A DNA stretch of 54,493 bases from Aestuariivirga sp. (GTDB taxonomy: Bacteria > Pseudomonadota > Alphaproteobacteria > Rhizobiales > Aestuariivirgaceae), in the NCBI GenBank assembly GCA_030680855.1, contig JAUXUN010000002.1:1-54493 (forward strand). The letters are read 5' to 3'. A model generated the notes under the pieces. It was not told the DNA's origin, ran no database searches, and saw only the letters and a program-made list of their open reading frames with translations. The position numbers and the translations under genes were made by a program. Of this stretch, positions 16,347 through 24,148 are shown piece by piece; the stretch's first letter is position 1, and each line of letters begins with the position of its first letter.

Positions 16347-17334
16347 GGTTTCACTTCGCAAGGCCAGCAAGTCCTTCGGCAAGGACATCGCCCTTGCCGA
16401 CGTCACGATGACGGTTCCGGACGGATCTTTCGTCGTGCTGCTGGGACCAACAGGTGCAGGCAAGACGACCACGCTCCGGCTGATTTCCGGGCTCGAACGC
16501 CCGGACAGCGGCGATATCCTGATCAACGGGCGATCAGTCCTGGGGGCAACACCGGCGCAACGCGATGTCGCCATGGTGTTCCAGCAGTATTCGCTATATC
16601 CGCACATGTCGGTGCGCGACAATCTGGCCTTTCCGCTGCGCTCGCCGATCCTCAAGACCCCCGAGGACGAGATCAGGCGCAAGGTGGCCGAGGTAGCGGA
16701 AGTGCTGCGCATTTCCGGCAAGCTCGACAACAAGGCGACCACACTTTCAGGTGGCGAGATGCAACGGGTATCCATCGGCCGGGCGCTGGTGCGCAATCCC
16801 TCGATCTACCTTATGGATGAGCCGCTGAGTTCGCTGGACGCCAAGTTGCGCGCCGACCTGCGGGTCGAACTTAAAAGCATCCAGGCCGATCTAGGCGCGA
16901 CATTCCTCTATGTGACCCACGACCAGATCGAAGCGATGACAATGGCGACGCATATTGGCGTCCTCGACCGGGGCCGCCTGGTGCAATTTGGCTCACCCCG
17001 CGACATCTACGAGAATCCGGTCAGTCTCTACGTTGCCAGCAGGCTTGGCATACCGCGGCTGAACGTTCTCCCGGCGAGTGTATTTGGCGGAGCACCTTAC
17101 GGTGCAATGACGATTGGTCTGCGTCCTGAACATATTTCGCAAGGCGTGGGCAAACCCGCCAGTGTGACCCGTGTCGAACATCTGGGCGACCAGACCCGAT
17201 TGCACTTGAGTCTGGAAGGCCACGACATCGTTACACTGACCGATGTGCACACAGGCCTTGAACCGGGCGATCATATTGCAATACAACCCCACAATCCGCT
17301 TTTTTTTGACGCTGGCGGCGCCCGTATCGCTTGA
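16339..17334 (+). CDS. Sugar ABC transporter ATPase (MalK/UgpC-type), second of two
   Basis: About 331 residues from the ATG at 16339, chosen over an in-frame ATG at 16321 because GAGGGGG sits 9 bases upstream and the protein then begins MAEVSLRKASKSFG. Motifs: Walker A GPTGAGKTTT, Q-loop VFQQYSLYPHM, signature LSGGEMQRVSIGRA, Walker B IYLMDEPLSSLD and H-loop LYVTHDQ, then a C-terminal beta domain with GLRPEHIS. It is clearly different from the upstream ATPase and not a recent duplicate. Ten bases separate it from the kinase gene. Confidence 0.9.
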   Translation: MAEVSLRKASKSFGKDIALADVTMTVPDGSFVVLLGPTGAGKTTTLRLISGLERPDSGDILINGRSVLGATPAQRDVAMVFQQYSLYPHMSVRDNLAFPLRSPILKTPEDEIRRKVAEVAEVLRISGKLDNKATTLSGGEMQRVSIGRALVRNPSIYLMDEPLSSLDAKLRADLRVELKSIQADLGATFLYVTHDQIEAMTMATHIGVLDRGRLVQFGSPRDIYENPVSLYVASRLGIPRLNVLPASVFGGAPYGAMTIGLRPEHISQGVGKPASVTRVEHLGDQTRLHLSLEGHDIVTLTDVHTGLEPGDHIAIQPHNPLFFDAGGARIA

Positions 17335-17344
17335 GGAAACCAAC

Positions 17345-18982
17345 ATGAGACAATTCATCAACACCAAGGAGAAGCTTGTCACGGAAGCAATCGATGGTGC
17401 CTTGCGCACTTCGGGCGGCCGTCTGGCGCGGCTCGACGGATATCCGCATATCAAGGTGGTGGTTCGTACCGACTGGGACAGGTCCAAGGTGGCACTCGTG
17501 TCGGGGGGTGGCTCGGGACATGAGCCGTCACATACCGGTTTCGTTGGACGGGGCATGCTCACCGCAGCCGTCTGCGGCGATGTGTTTGCTTCACCGTCAG
17601 TCGATGCCGTGCTTGCCGGGATACTTGCAGTGACCGGCGGCGCGGGCTGCCTGCTGATTGTCAAGAACTACACCGGGGACCGGCTGAATTTCGGGCTTGC
17701 GGCGGAACGGGCGCGTGCCTTCGGATTGGATGTCAGCATGGTCGTTGTAGACGACGATGTGGCGCTCCCGGGTCTGCCGCAGGCGCGCGGTGTGGCGGGC
17801 ACGCTCTTCGTGCACAAGATCGCGGGCGCGCTGGCGGAAGAGGGTGCCGATCTTGATACGGTGACGAAAGCCGCCAAACAGGTCATCGACGGCGTGATAT
17901 CCCTCGGCATTACGTTGGACACCTGCACAGTTCCGGGCTCACCAAAAGAGGATCGTATTGCCGATGGAAAAGCCGAACTGGGCCTTGGCATTCACGGCGA
18001 GGCCGGCGTGGAACAGGTGGATTTCGAAGGCGCGCGGCAAGCCATGGAGATGATTGTCGACCGGCTGGCCCGGAACATCGAAGCGGGCCCGCATGTTGCC
18101 CTTCTCAACAACCTCGGTAGTGCGACAGCGCTGGAAATGTCGGTCCTTGCTGAAGAATTGGTCCGGTCGCGGATCGGCAGTCAGATCAGCCATATGGTAG
18201 GTCCGGCAACGATGATGACATCGCTCGACATGCACGGATTCTCAGTTTCACTGCTGCCGCTGGCGGGCCAGGCGTTGGCGGGACTTCAGGCGGATGTCGC
18301 ACCCTGGGCATGGCCAGGATGCCATCCAGTATCCGAGGTCAATGTGCTGCCATTGCCCGATGGCCTGACACCCATTCAGCCGATGCCCTCGAAGAACAAA
18401 CATGCCGAAACGCTAATTCGCAGATGTTGCGAGATCCTGATTGCCGCCGAGGGTGATTTGAATGCCCTGGATGCGAAATCTGGGGATGGTGATACCGGAA
18501 CGACACTCTCAACCGCTTCGCGCGCCCTGATCAAGGCGCTCGATCGCCTGCCTTTGGCGGACTGGACGCAGCTCTACCGGGCGATTGGGCTGGAGCTCAG
18601 CCAGACGATGGGCGGCTCTTCCGGAGTACTGCTTGCGATCTTCTTTGCAGCAGCTGGCGACGCATCCGCCAGCGGGCTGAATGCCGTGGACGCCTTGAAA
18701 GCAGGTCTTAGCCGGATCCAGCAGGTCGGGGGTGCGGGTCCGGGCGACAGAACGATGATCGATGCGCTCGCCCCGGCGCTTCAAGCGTTGCCCTCAGGCT
18801 TGGCTGCCTCAGCTATTGCTGCCAGAAAAGGTGCCAACCACACCGCAACAATCACACGCGCCAAGGCCGGACGCGCCAGCTATATTTCCGAAAGCAACCT
18901 CGCCGGCCACAATGACCCGGGTGCAGAGGCTGTCGCGCGTTTGTTCGAAGAATTGCTCCAGCCCGACGACGTTTTCGTTTAG
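17345..18982 (+). CDS. Dihydroxyacetone-kinase-type enzyme (fused DhaK-DhaL), ATP-dependent
   Basis: The protein has 545 residues from the ATG at 17345 (GAGGAAA upstream). The DhaK half (about residues 1-330) has SGGGSGHEPSHTGFVG, which binds the substrate, and LGIHGEAG, whose His forms the covalent hemiaminal with the ketone. The DhaL half (about 355-545) has the ATP/Mg site: KSGDGDTGTT, MGGSSG and GPGDRTMID. Fusion of both halves is typical of ATP-using kinases, not the PTS-linked type. Possible substrates are dihydroxyacetone, glyceraldehyde or L-/D-erythrulose; several erythrulose kinases belong to this family. As the last transporter-operon gene, it probably phosphorylates the imported compound or a product made from it. 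Confidence 0.87.
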   Translation: MRQFINTKEKLVTEAIDGALRTSGGRLARLDGYPHIKVVVRTDWDRSKVALVSGGGSGHEPSHTGFVGRGMLTAAVCGDVFASPSVDAVLAGILAVTGGAGCLLIVKNYTGDRLNFGLAAERARAFGLDVSMVVVDDDVALPGLPQARGVAGTLFVHKIAGALAEEGADLDTVTKAAKQVIDGVISLGITLDTCTVPGSPKEDRIADGKAELGLGIHGEAGVEQVDFEGARQAMEMIVDRLARNIEAGPHVALLNNLGSATALEMSVLAEELVRSRIGSQISHMVGPATMMTSLDMHGFSVSLLPLAGQALAGLQADVAPWAWPGCHPVSEVNVLPLPDGLTPIQPMPSKNKHAETLIRRCCEILIAAEGDLNALDAKSGDGDTGTTLSTASRALIKALDRLPLADWTQLYRAIGLELSQTMGGSSGVLLAIFFAAAGDASASGLNAVDALKAGLSRIQQVGGAGPGDRTMIDALAPALQALPSGLAASAIAARKGANHTATITRAKAGRASYISESNLAGHNDPGAEAVARLFEELLQPDDVFV

Positions 18983-18996
18983 GAGACGCAACAGGG

Positions 18997-19080
18997 GTGA
19001 GCATTGTCGAGGCGAACCCTGCCAAAGGTGCCCGGAAAGCGGCCCCCAACCGCGAGATCGACGTCTTATCGCGAGTATAA
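18997..19080 (+). pseudogene. Possible 5' stub of a lost gene
   Basis: A GTG at 18997 follows AGGAG (18981-18985) at suitable distance and opens 27 codons (starting VSIVEANPAKGARKA) before TAA. It sits just behind the kinase gene where another operon member would be expected. The peptide is too short to assign, and I do not recognise it. It may be the start of a gene whose rest was lost when the island's right end was rearranged, or chance. Confidence 0.25.
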
Positions 19081-19386
19081 TTGCAACTGGCTTAAAATCT
19101 GCTGCTATTCCCGCCCTCGCGGCTGAATGAAAAAATCCGTCCAAAGGATTTAGCTGCACATCCAAAACAAAACCCGCAGGCGACCAGTTTGCCAGGGGGA
19201 TCCCGTGTTGGTGGAAATCGACACCAGATCGACGTACAATCCGCCCGCTTCGTCGATGATGAGCCAGATACTGCATTTGGCCCACAGCGTGTGATTTCGT
19301 CGCCAACAATCCGCTTGCCCTCTTAGTGCAAGTAGACTTCAGGCGGAAGGAGGAGCGACGTACACTTACGCATAGGCGACCACAGA
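19081..19386. other. Intergenic region at the right end of the island
   Basis: No intact gene is visible. A minus-strand frame spans the region but only continues through the tRNA fragment and has no ribosome-binding site. A short stretch around 19190-19260 could be decayed coding sequence on the minus strand, but I cannot identify it. Confidence 0.4.
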
Positions 19387-19542
19387 CTTGGCGGAAACTT
19401 GGCGGTAGATGCCGTTTTGTTCTGTCTTCGTTCTTACTTGGCGGTTTTCGTAAGTATCTGAAATATATCAATTTGTGTGTTGCGGCTAGACCTTGACATG
19501 GCAGGGGCCACAGGTTCGAACCCTGTACCGCCCACCATTTTC
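19387..19542 (+). repeat. Island attachment-site repeat, copy 2 (att with tRNA-Val 3' fragment)
   Basis: This is the second copy of the repeat at 9657-9822, in the same orientation. The three CTTGGCGG motifs lie at 19387, 19398 and 19437, and the tRNA fragment at 19491-19537 is followed by the shared TTTTC. It lacks the 10-base insertion of copy 1. It should mark the outer edge of the island array: after 19542 the sequence changes to the exopolysaccharide locus. Confidence 0.7.
19491..19537 (+). other. 3' fragment of tRNA-Val(GAC), second copy, not a functional tRNA
   Basis: It has anticodon loop TTGACAT, 3' anticodon strand GGCAG, T-arm ACAGG-TTCGAAC-CCTGT, acceptor strand ACCGCCC, A and CCA. 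The upstream bases (TAGACC) do not complete the anticodon stem, and no D-arm or 5' acceptor is present. The intact tRNA-Val gene should therefore lie outside the window, to the left if the island array is simple. Confidence 0.75.
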
Positions 19543-19652
19543 GGGCCATCCGAAACGTTGTTGAGGCAGCAGTCTCTGGACTCCCCAGCCGATGATTGAT
19601 AGCGTTCGATCCGCGACCTTAAGACTTTCTACAGCATGACGGGGGACTTGGC

Positions 19653-20501
19653 GTGAAAGCGTTTGTGGGGTTATTCGTGGCAGTTGCCACCTGTTCAGCT
19701 GTTAACGGGGCATTGGCGAGCGAGCCTATTGGCACGGTTCTCAATGCGGCCCAAACCGTGAAGGCGAGCGGGACGCAGGGAACGCGCGTTCTCTCCAGGA
19801 GTGACGATGTATTCTACCTGGACCGCATCAGCAGCAACGGCACGGGCAGCGGGGAATTCCAATTCAGCGATGGCACCAAATTGGCGGTTGGCCCAGGTGC
19901 AAACCTGGTGGTTGATGAATTTGTTTTCGCAAGCAAATCCCGCTTCCAGAAACTTGGCCTGGCTGCGGCCAAGGGCACATTCCGCTGGATAAGCGGGAAC
20001 AGCGGCTCATCAGCCTACAAGATAAGGACGCCTTATGGAACGATGGGCGTCAGGGGCACGGCATTCGATGTCACCATCCGCAACGGCCGCGTCTATATCG
20101 CGCTCATCAACGGAAGCGCCAGGTTTTGCAACGGATCATCATGCCGGACGCTGAAAAAATCCTGCGACTTTATCGTGGCGGATGGCCGGAAGATCTCCGA
20201 GCCGGCAAGGGTATCAACCGCCACCAGCAAAAATGAGACGGCGGTCCAGCTATTTCCCTATCTCGCCAATCCGGCGCGGCTCTCTTCGCGGTTTCGCGTG
20301 GGCGGCGGCAATTGCCTCGGCAGACTGGCCGCCATTGGCAAGAGCAAAGCCGCCACGCCTGCCGCCAGCGCTCCCGCGGCGGAACCGGAGCCAAGCCCAG
20401 CGGAGCCAACAGGAAAGTGCGGCGGTGGCAATTGCGGCAAGGGGAAAGGCAAGGGCGGCGGAAACGACACGCCCAACGAAGGCAACGGCAACAAAAAGTG
20501 A
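19653..20501 (+). CDS. Secreted FecR-domain protein with Gly/Lys-rich tail
   Basis: A 282-residue protein starting with GTG after GGGGGAC. Residues 1-22 form a signal peptide. The FecR domain (about 45-165) shows FSDGTKLAVGPGANLVVDEF and GTMGVRGTAFDVTI. Unlike FecR of siderophore signalling there is no membrane anti-sigma segment, so this is a free exported FecR protein of the kind found near surface-polysaccharide genes. The tail is low complexity: an Ala/Pro/Glu linker, then a Gly-, Asn- and Lys-rich segment with two CGGGN/CGKGK cysteines. Four more cysteines lie around residue 155-170. It is the first gene right of the island edge. Role unknown; ligand or polysaccharide binding is possible. 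Confidence 0.75.
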   Translation: MKAFVGLFVAVATCSAVNGALASEPIGTVLNAAQTVKASGTQGTRVLSRSDDVFYLDRISSNGTGSGEFQFSDGTKLAVGPGANLVVDEFVFASKSRFQKLGLAAAKGTFRWISGNSGSSAYKIRTPYGTMGVRGTAFDVTIRNGRVYIALINGSARFCNGSSCRTLKKSCDFIVADGRKISEPARVSTATSKNETAVQLFPYLANPARLSSRFRVGGGNCLGRLAAIGKSKAATPAASAPAAEPEPSPAEPTGKCGGGNCGKGKGKGGGNDTPNEGNGNKK

Positions 20502-20630
20502 CGGCAGCCATGCCGGATAAATCACGGAACTGAGCTGTTCTCTTTCTTGGGAGCAGCGTCGTTTTCCTGTGTCTCAACTTCATTTACCGAGAGGCTTTGA
20601 CGCCGGGGCAATTGCGCTTATACTGCTGGT

Positions 20631-20819
20631 ATGGATATTTTCAGGAATTACACATTCACCTGGTGGCAGGTGGGGCTTCTCAAGCTGGCCCTGCTTTCGC
20701 TCGGCATTGCCATTGGGGCCTATTGCCAGGCGGCATTCGCGCCATACGTTACGGTATTGGCCGTGCTCGGGCTTGGGCTCGGGGCCTATATCGGGTGGAT
20801 TTCATTCAAGCAGCGATAA
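20631..20819 (+). CDS. Small two-helix membrane protein
   Basis: A 62-residue protein with two hydrophobic helices (about residues 14-33 and 38-57) and a short basic end (SFKQR). The motif WWQVGLLKLALLSLGIAIGA near the start recurs, from memory, in small uncharacterised proteins of many Proteobacteria. The ribosome-binding site is weak, so the start is uncertain, but the hydrophobic pattern and stop position favour a real gene. It converges on the VPLPA-CTERM gene, with a strong hairpin between them. No function can be assigned. Confidence 0.5.
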   Translation: MDIFRNYTFTWWQVGLLKLALLSLGIAIGAYCQAAFAPYVTVLAVLGLGLGAYIGWISFKQR

Positions 20820-20835
20820 GAAGCCAACGGATAGA

Positions 20836-20862
20836 CAGTGCGTTGAGACTCTCAACGCACTG
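20836..20862. terminator. Perfect 12-bp hairpin between convergent genes
   Basis: CAGTGCGTTGAG (20836-20847) and CTCAACGCACTG (20851-20862) pair completely around an ACT loop. It lies between the ends of the small membrane protein gene and the VPLPA-CTERM gene, so a bidirectional terminator is likely, although neither side has a T-run. It could also act as an RNA-stability element. Confidence 0.55.
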
Positions 20863-20872
20863 CTAAAGTGAT

Positions 20873-21529
20873 TTAGGCTGCTGCGCCGGCTTTGCGAAAC
20901 CGGGCAAGAAATCCCAGTCCGCCAAGAGCGCTGATGAGAAGCAGGATGCCGGCTGGCAGGGGGACTTCTCCCACCGGAGGACTACAATTGCCTGAGGGGC
21001 ATGCACCTACACCTCGGACATAGACCGACACATGACTTATTTCCTTCGGATTTCCGTTGACGGAATTCGCAAACGGGGAGCTGTAGGTGCCGGTTGTTCC
21101 GTCAAAGATGTCAAACAGGTAACCTACATAGTTTGGCGGGATACCGTTGCCATCCTTGAATACAAGCATCACCATTTCATAGAGGCTGAATATTGTGCTG
21201 TTTATTGACCAAGTGCCAGCTAACGTACCACCCGTAAGGACAAGATTAATAGGGATTGAGGTGGTTCCCTCCTGACCGTCGAGGCCGTTGTCCCTCCCGG
21301 CAAATATCCAGTCGTTATAGGTAAACATGTTATCGAGGTTTACCTGACCTTCGTCGTTGTTAGTTGTTCCTACCTGGCAACCTGAGTTGGAACCCGACAG
21401 GTCCCCAATCACATCCAAGCTAATATCGGCCGAGCATACCGCCGCGCCGACAGCGCCAGACCAAAACAATACGCCCAATGCGAATGCCAAGCCAGCCGCG
21501 TATTTTTTAACCATTGTGTTAATTTTCAT
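20873..21529 (-). CDS. VPLPA-CTERM exosortase substrate, secreted protein of unknown function
   Basis: A 218-residue protein starting at an ATG after GGAGGG. Residues 1-29 are a signal peptide. The C-terminus is a three-part sorting signal: VPLPAG at residue 189, a hydrophobic helix (ILLLISALGGLGFL) and a basic end (ARFRKAG). XrtD at 48907 should recognise this and cleave near the VPLPAG, releasing or attaching the protein at the cell surface. The middle (about 30-180) is a beta-rich, Gly/Asn/Thr-rich region with a few cysteines and no known motif. Two further proteins with the same signal lie at 47924 and 53093, but their middles are unrelated to this one. Confidence 0.82.
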   Translation of the reverse strand: MKINTMVKKYAAGLAFALGVLFWSGAVGAAVCSADISLDVIGDLSGSNSGCQVGTTNNDEGQVNLDNMFTYNDWIFAGRDNGLDGQEGTTSIPINLVLTGGTLAGTWSINSTIFSLYEMVMLVFKDGNGIPPNYVGYLFDIFDGTTGTYSSPFANSVNGNPKEISHVSVYVRGVGACPSGNCSPPVGEVPLPAGILLLISALGGLGFLARFRKAGAAA

Positions 21530-21562
21530 TTCGCCCTCCAGTTGCTCCAGCCCCTTAAATTT

Positions 21563-21591
21563 TAGTTAATTAGATTGTTTGCGAGAGTCAA
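21563..21591 (-). promoter_or_regulatory. Promoter of the first VPLPA-CTERM gene
   Basis: On the minus strand, TTGACT (21586-21591), a 17-base spacer and TAACTA (21563-21568) form a sigma-70-like promoter 34 bases before the start codon. No operator-like palindrome is evident beside it. Confidence 0.45.
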
Positions 21592-21766
21592 GCCCCTGAA
21601 AAAAAGGGAAAAATCGGCCCGGTGAGGGCGAATTTGACCCCCGGACGGGCAGGCTTTGCTGGCTGGAATTGGTGCTTGCGTTAACCTTTTCTGGTCGCGA
21701 GACTGACTTATAGTAAAATTAGATTTAACATTTCTGAACCAGGCGGGTTCTGCACAGGATTATCTC

Positions 21767-22639
21767 ATGTATGAAAAGTTTTACGGCCTGACGACGCGGC
21801 CGTTTACGATGCTTCCCGACCCCTATTTCCTGTATTGGGGGCGGACGCACAGCCTTGCCTACAGCATGCTTGAATACGGCATTCTCAATGAGGCCGGCTT
21901 CACGGTGATCACCGGCGAAATCGGCAGCGGCAAGACCACGCTGCTGCGCCAGCTGCTTCACAGCATGGACGACCGGATCACGGTTGGCCTGATCTCAAAC
22001 ACCATGATGGGGCAGGGCAACCTGCTGGAGTGGATCCTTCTCGCGCTCAACCAGCCTTTCGACCAGGTGAAGTATGTGGGGCTGCTGCGCCAGTTCCAGG
22101 ACTTCCTGATTTCAGAATATGAGCAGGGACGCCACACGGTGCTGATGATCGACGAGGCGCAGAACCTTGATATCTCGGCGCTTGAAGAGCTTCGCATGCT
22201 GTCGAACATCAATACGGACGGGGCGCAGTTGCTGCAGGTCATCCTGGTTGGCCAGCCGCAATTGCGGGTCATGCTGCAGCGGCCGGAACTCGTGCAGTTT
22301 GCCCAGCGCATCGCTTCCGATTTCCATCTCGGCCCTTTGGCTGTGGAAGAAGCGGCGCAGTACATTCACCACCGCCTTGCGCTGGCGGGGGCCAAGGAAA
22401 ACCTGTTTTCGCGCGAGGCGGCCCTGATGATCGCCAATGCGAGCAGCGGAATCCCGCGGATCATCAATGCGGTCTGCGATGCAGCGCTCGTTTATGGCTT
22501 TGCCCTGCATGCGAAGAAGATCACCATCAACATTGTCCAGGAGGTTCTGGGAGATCGCGACAAATTCGGACTGGTGCCCTTGCGTCCCGCGGGACCGCCC
22601 CGCCTGGTCACGCAACCGCGGCCGGGCTCAGAAAAATGA
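21767..22639 (+). CDS. XrtA/PEP-CTERM-system-associated AAA ATPase (ExeA/GspA-like)
   Basis: A 290-residue AAA ATPase with N-terminal MYEKFYGLTTRPFTMLPDPY, the hallmark of ExeA-like ATPases found at exosortase exopolysaccharide loci. Walker A is GEIGSGKTT (residues 50-58), Walker B VLMIDEAQNL (D129, E130), and sensor-like Arg residues occur in SGIPRIINAVCDAAL. Members of this group are encoded beside chain-length and tyrosine-kinase genes and are thought to energise assembly or secretion of the polysaccharide; the direct action is unknown. It starts the plus-strand run that continues with the GDP-mannose genes. Confidence 0.85.
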   Translation: MYEKFYGLTTRPFTMLPDPYFLYWGRTHSLAYSMLEYGILNEAGFTVITGEIGSGKTTLLRQLLHSMDDRITVGLISNTMMGQGNLLEWILLALNQPFDQVKYVGLLRQFQDFLISEYEQGRHTVLMIDEAQNLDISALEELRMLSNINTDGAQLLQVILVGQPQLRVMLQRPELVQFAQRIASDFHLGPLAVEEAAQYIHHRLALAGAKENLFSREAALMIANASSGIPRIINAVCDAALVYGFALHAKKITINIVQEVLGDRDKFGLVPLRPAGPPRLVTQPRPGSEK

Positions 22640-22672
22640 CCGCCCCATCGTTTAGCGCTTCCCGCTCATAAG

Positions 22673-24148
22673 ATGCAGCCGCCCCGCCAGGACCTTACAG
22701 CAAATTCGCGTGACTGTGAGCGCTTGCCTTTGGTGAAAGCATCGGGATTCCGCGAATATGATGCGCGCTGGCTCATCGGCAGCGAAATCAACGCCCTGGG
22801 CTTTCGCGCGTTGGGGCTTGGCTTGGGCACCCTGCTTCACGCCCGGGGCGTGAGGCTGCACATCGTAGTGGGCCATGATTACCGCAGCTATTCGATGGAT
22901 GTGAAAAACGCCCTGATTACGGGGCTTCTGGGGGCCGGCTGCACGGTCTATGATATTGGCCTTGCAGTGACGCCGATGGCTTATTTTGCGCAATTCGACC
23001 TCGATGTGCCGGCGGTTGCCATGGTGACGGCTTCGCATAATGAGAACGGCTGGACCGGGGTAAAGATGGGGATGGAACGGCCCTTCACCTTCAGCCCCGA
23101 CGAGATGTCAGCGCTGAAGGATATTGTTCTTGGAGGCAAATGGGCGGAGCGGAGCGGCCGCCAACTCATTGATGCGCAAGACGTGGCGCAGCGCTACGTC
23201 AATGATCTCACAAAAGGACCGAGACTCACCCGTCGATTGAAAGTTGTTGTGGCCTGCGGCAATGGAACGGCGGGTGTTTTTGCACCACAGGTTCTTGCTG
23301 CAGTGGGCTGCGATGTTGTCCCGCTGGATTGCGAGCTTGATTACACATTCCCGAATTACAATCCCAATCCGGAAGATTTGAAGATGCTGTCGGCGGCGTC
23401 CCGCGCCGTGGCGCAGCACAAGGCGGACCTCGCCCTGTGCTTTGATGGCGATGGCGACCGCTGCGGCGTGATCGACAATGAGGGCAACGCGATTTTTGCC
23501 GACAAGGTGGGCGTTCTGCTGGCAAGGCATTTTGCCGCGGCGATCAAAGATGCGCTGTTCATTGCCGATGTAAAATCGACAGGATTGTTTGAGTCCGATC
23601 CGGTGCTCAAGGCATTGGGGGCGCGCTGCGAATTCTGGAAGACGGGCCATTCCTACATGAAGCGGCACACGGCGGAACGGGGCGCAGTGGCAGGCTTCGA
23701 GAAATCGGGTCACTACTTTTTTCAGCCGCCGCTTGGCCGGGGCTATGATGACGGGCTGCTCACCGCCCTTGAAATCCTGCGCATGCTGGAGCGTACGCCG
23801 GGGAAATCAATGGCCGATCTCTATAGGGAACTGCCGCAGACCTGGGGAACGCCCACCATGTCGGCGCATTGTGGCGATGGCATCAAGTATGAAATTGCGG
23901 AGAGGGTGACGGAGCATTTTCGCGCCGACACGGCGGTCACTGCCTTGATCACCATCAATGGCGTGCGGTTCAGCTTTGCCGATGGTTCCTGGGGGCTGGT
24001 CAGGGCCTCATCCAACAAGCCGGAACTGGTTGTGGTCTGCGAAAGCCCGATCAGCCGGAGGCGGATGATGGAGGTTGTCAATGCCGTCAGATCGCAGCTT
24101 GCGACCTATCCGGAGGTGGGCGCGTTGCAGCAGGTGCCGGAACCATGA
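22673..24148 (+). CDS. manB: Phosphomannomutase/phosphoglucomutase (AlgC/ManB type)
   Basis: A 491-residue alpha-D-phosphohexomutase that interconverts mannose-6-phosphate and mannose-1-phosphate (and probably the glucose forms). The catalytic phosphoserine loop is TASHNENGW (Ser121), the Mg site is DGDGDR (D258, D260, D262) and the sugar-binding loop is GFEKSGHYF. The conserved opening FREYDARW is at residue 26, so the first 20 or so residues are an unusual extension; a TTG or GTG near residue 20 may be the true start. It overlaps manC by four bases. Together the pair supplies GDP-mannose for the polysaccharide. Confidence 0.88.
   Translation: MQPPRQDLTANSRDCERLPLVKASGFREYDARWLIGSEINALGFRALGLGLGTLLHARGVRLHIVVGHDYRSYSMDVKNALITGLLGAGCTVYDIGLAVTPMAYFAQFDLDVPAVAMVTASHNENGWTGVKMGMERPFTFSPDEMSALKDIVLGGKWAERSGRQLIDAQDVAQRYVNDLTKGPRLTRRLKVVVACGNGTAGVFAPQVLAAVGCDVVPLDCELDYTFPNYNPNPEDLKMLSAASRAVAQHKADLALCFDGDGDRCGVIDNEGNAIFADKVGVLLARHFAAAIKDALFIADVKSTGLFESDPVLKALGARCEFWKTGHSYMKRHTAERGAVAGFEKSGHYFFQPPLGRGYDDGLLTALEILRMLERTPGKSMADLYRELPQTWGTPTMSAHCGDGIKYEIAERVTEHFRADTAVTALITINGVRFSFADGSWGLVRASSNKPELVVVCESPISRRRMMEVVNAVRSQLATYPEVGALQQVPEP

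Noticed and set aside
18809-19549. Minus-strand frame of 246 codons starting MARKWWAVQGSNLWPLPCQG
   Set aside because: Same cause: it starts in the tRNA-Val fragment and then crosses the intergenic region and the 3' end of the kinase gene.
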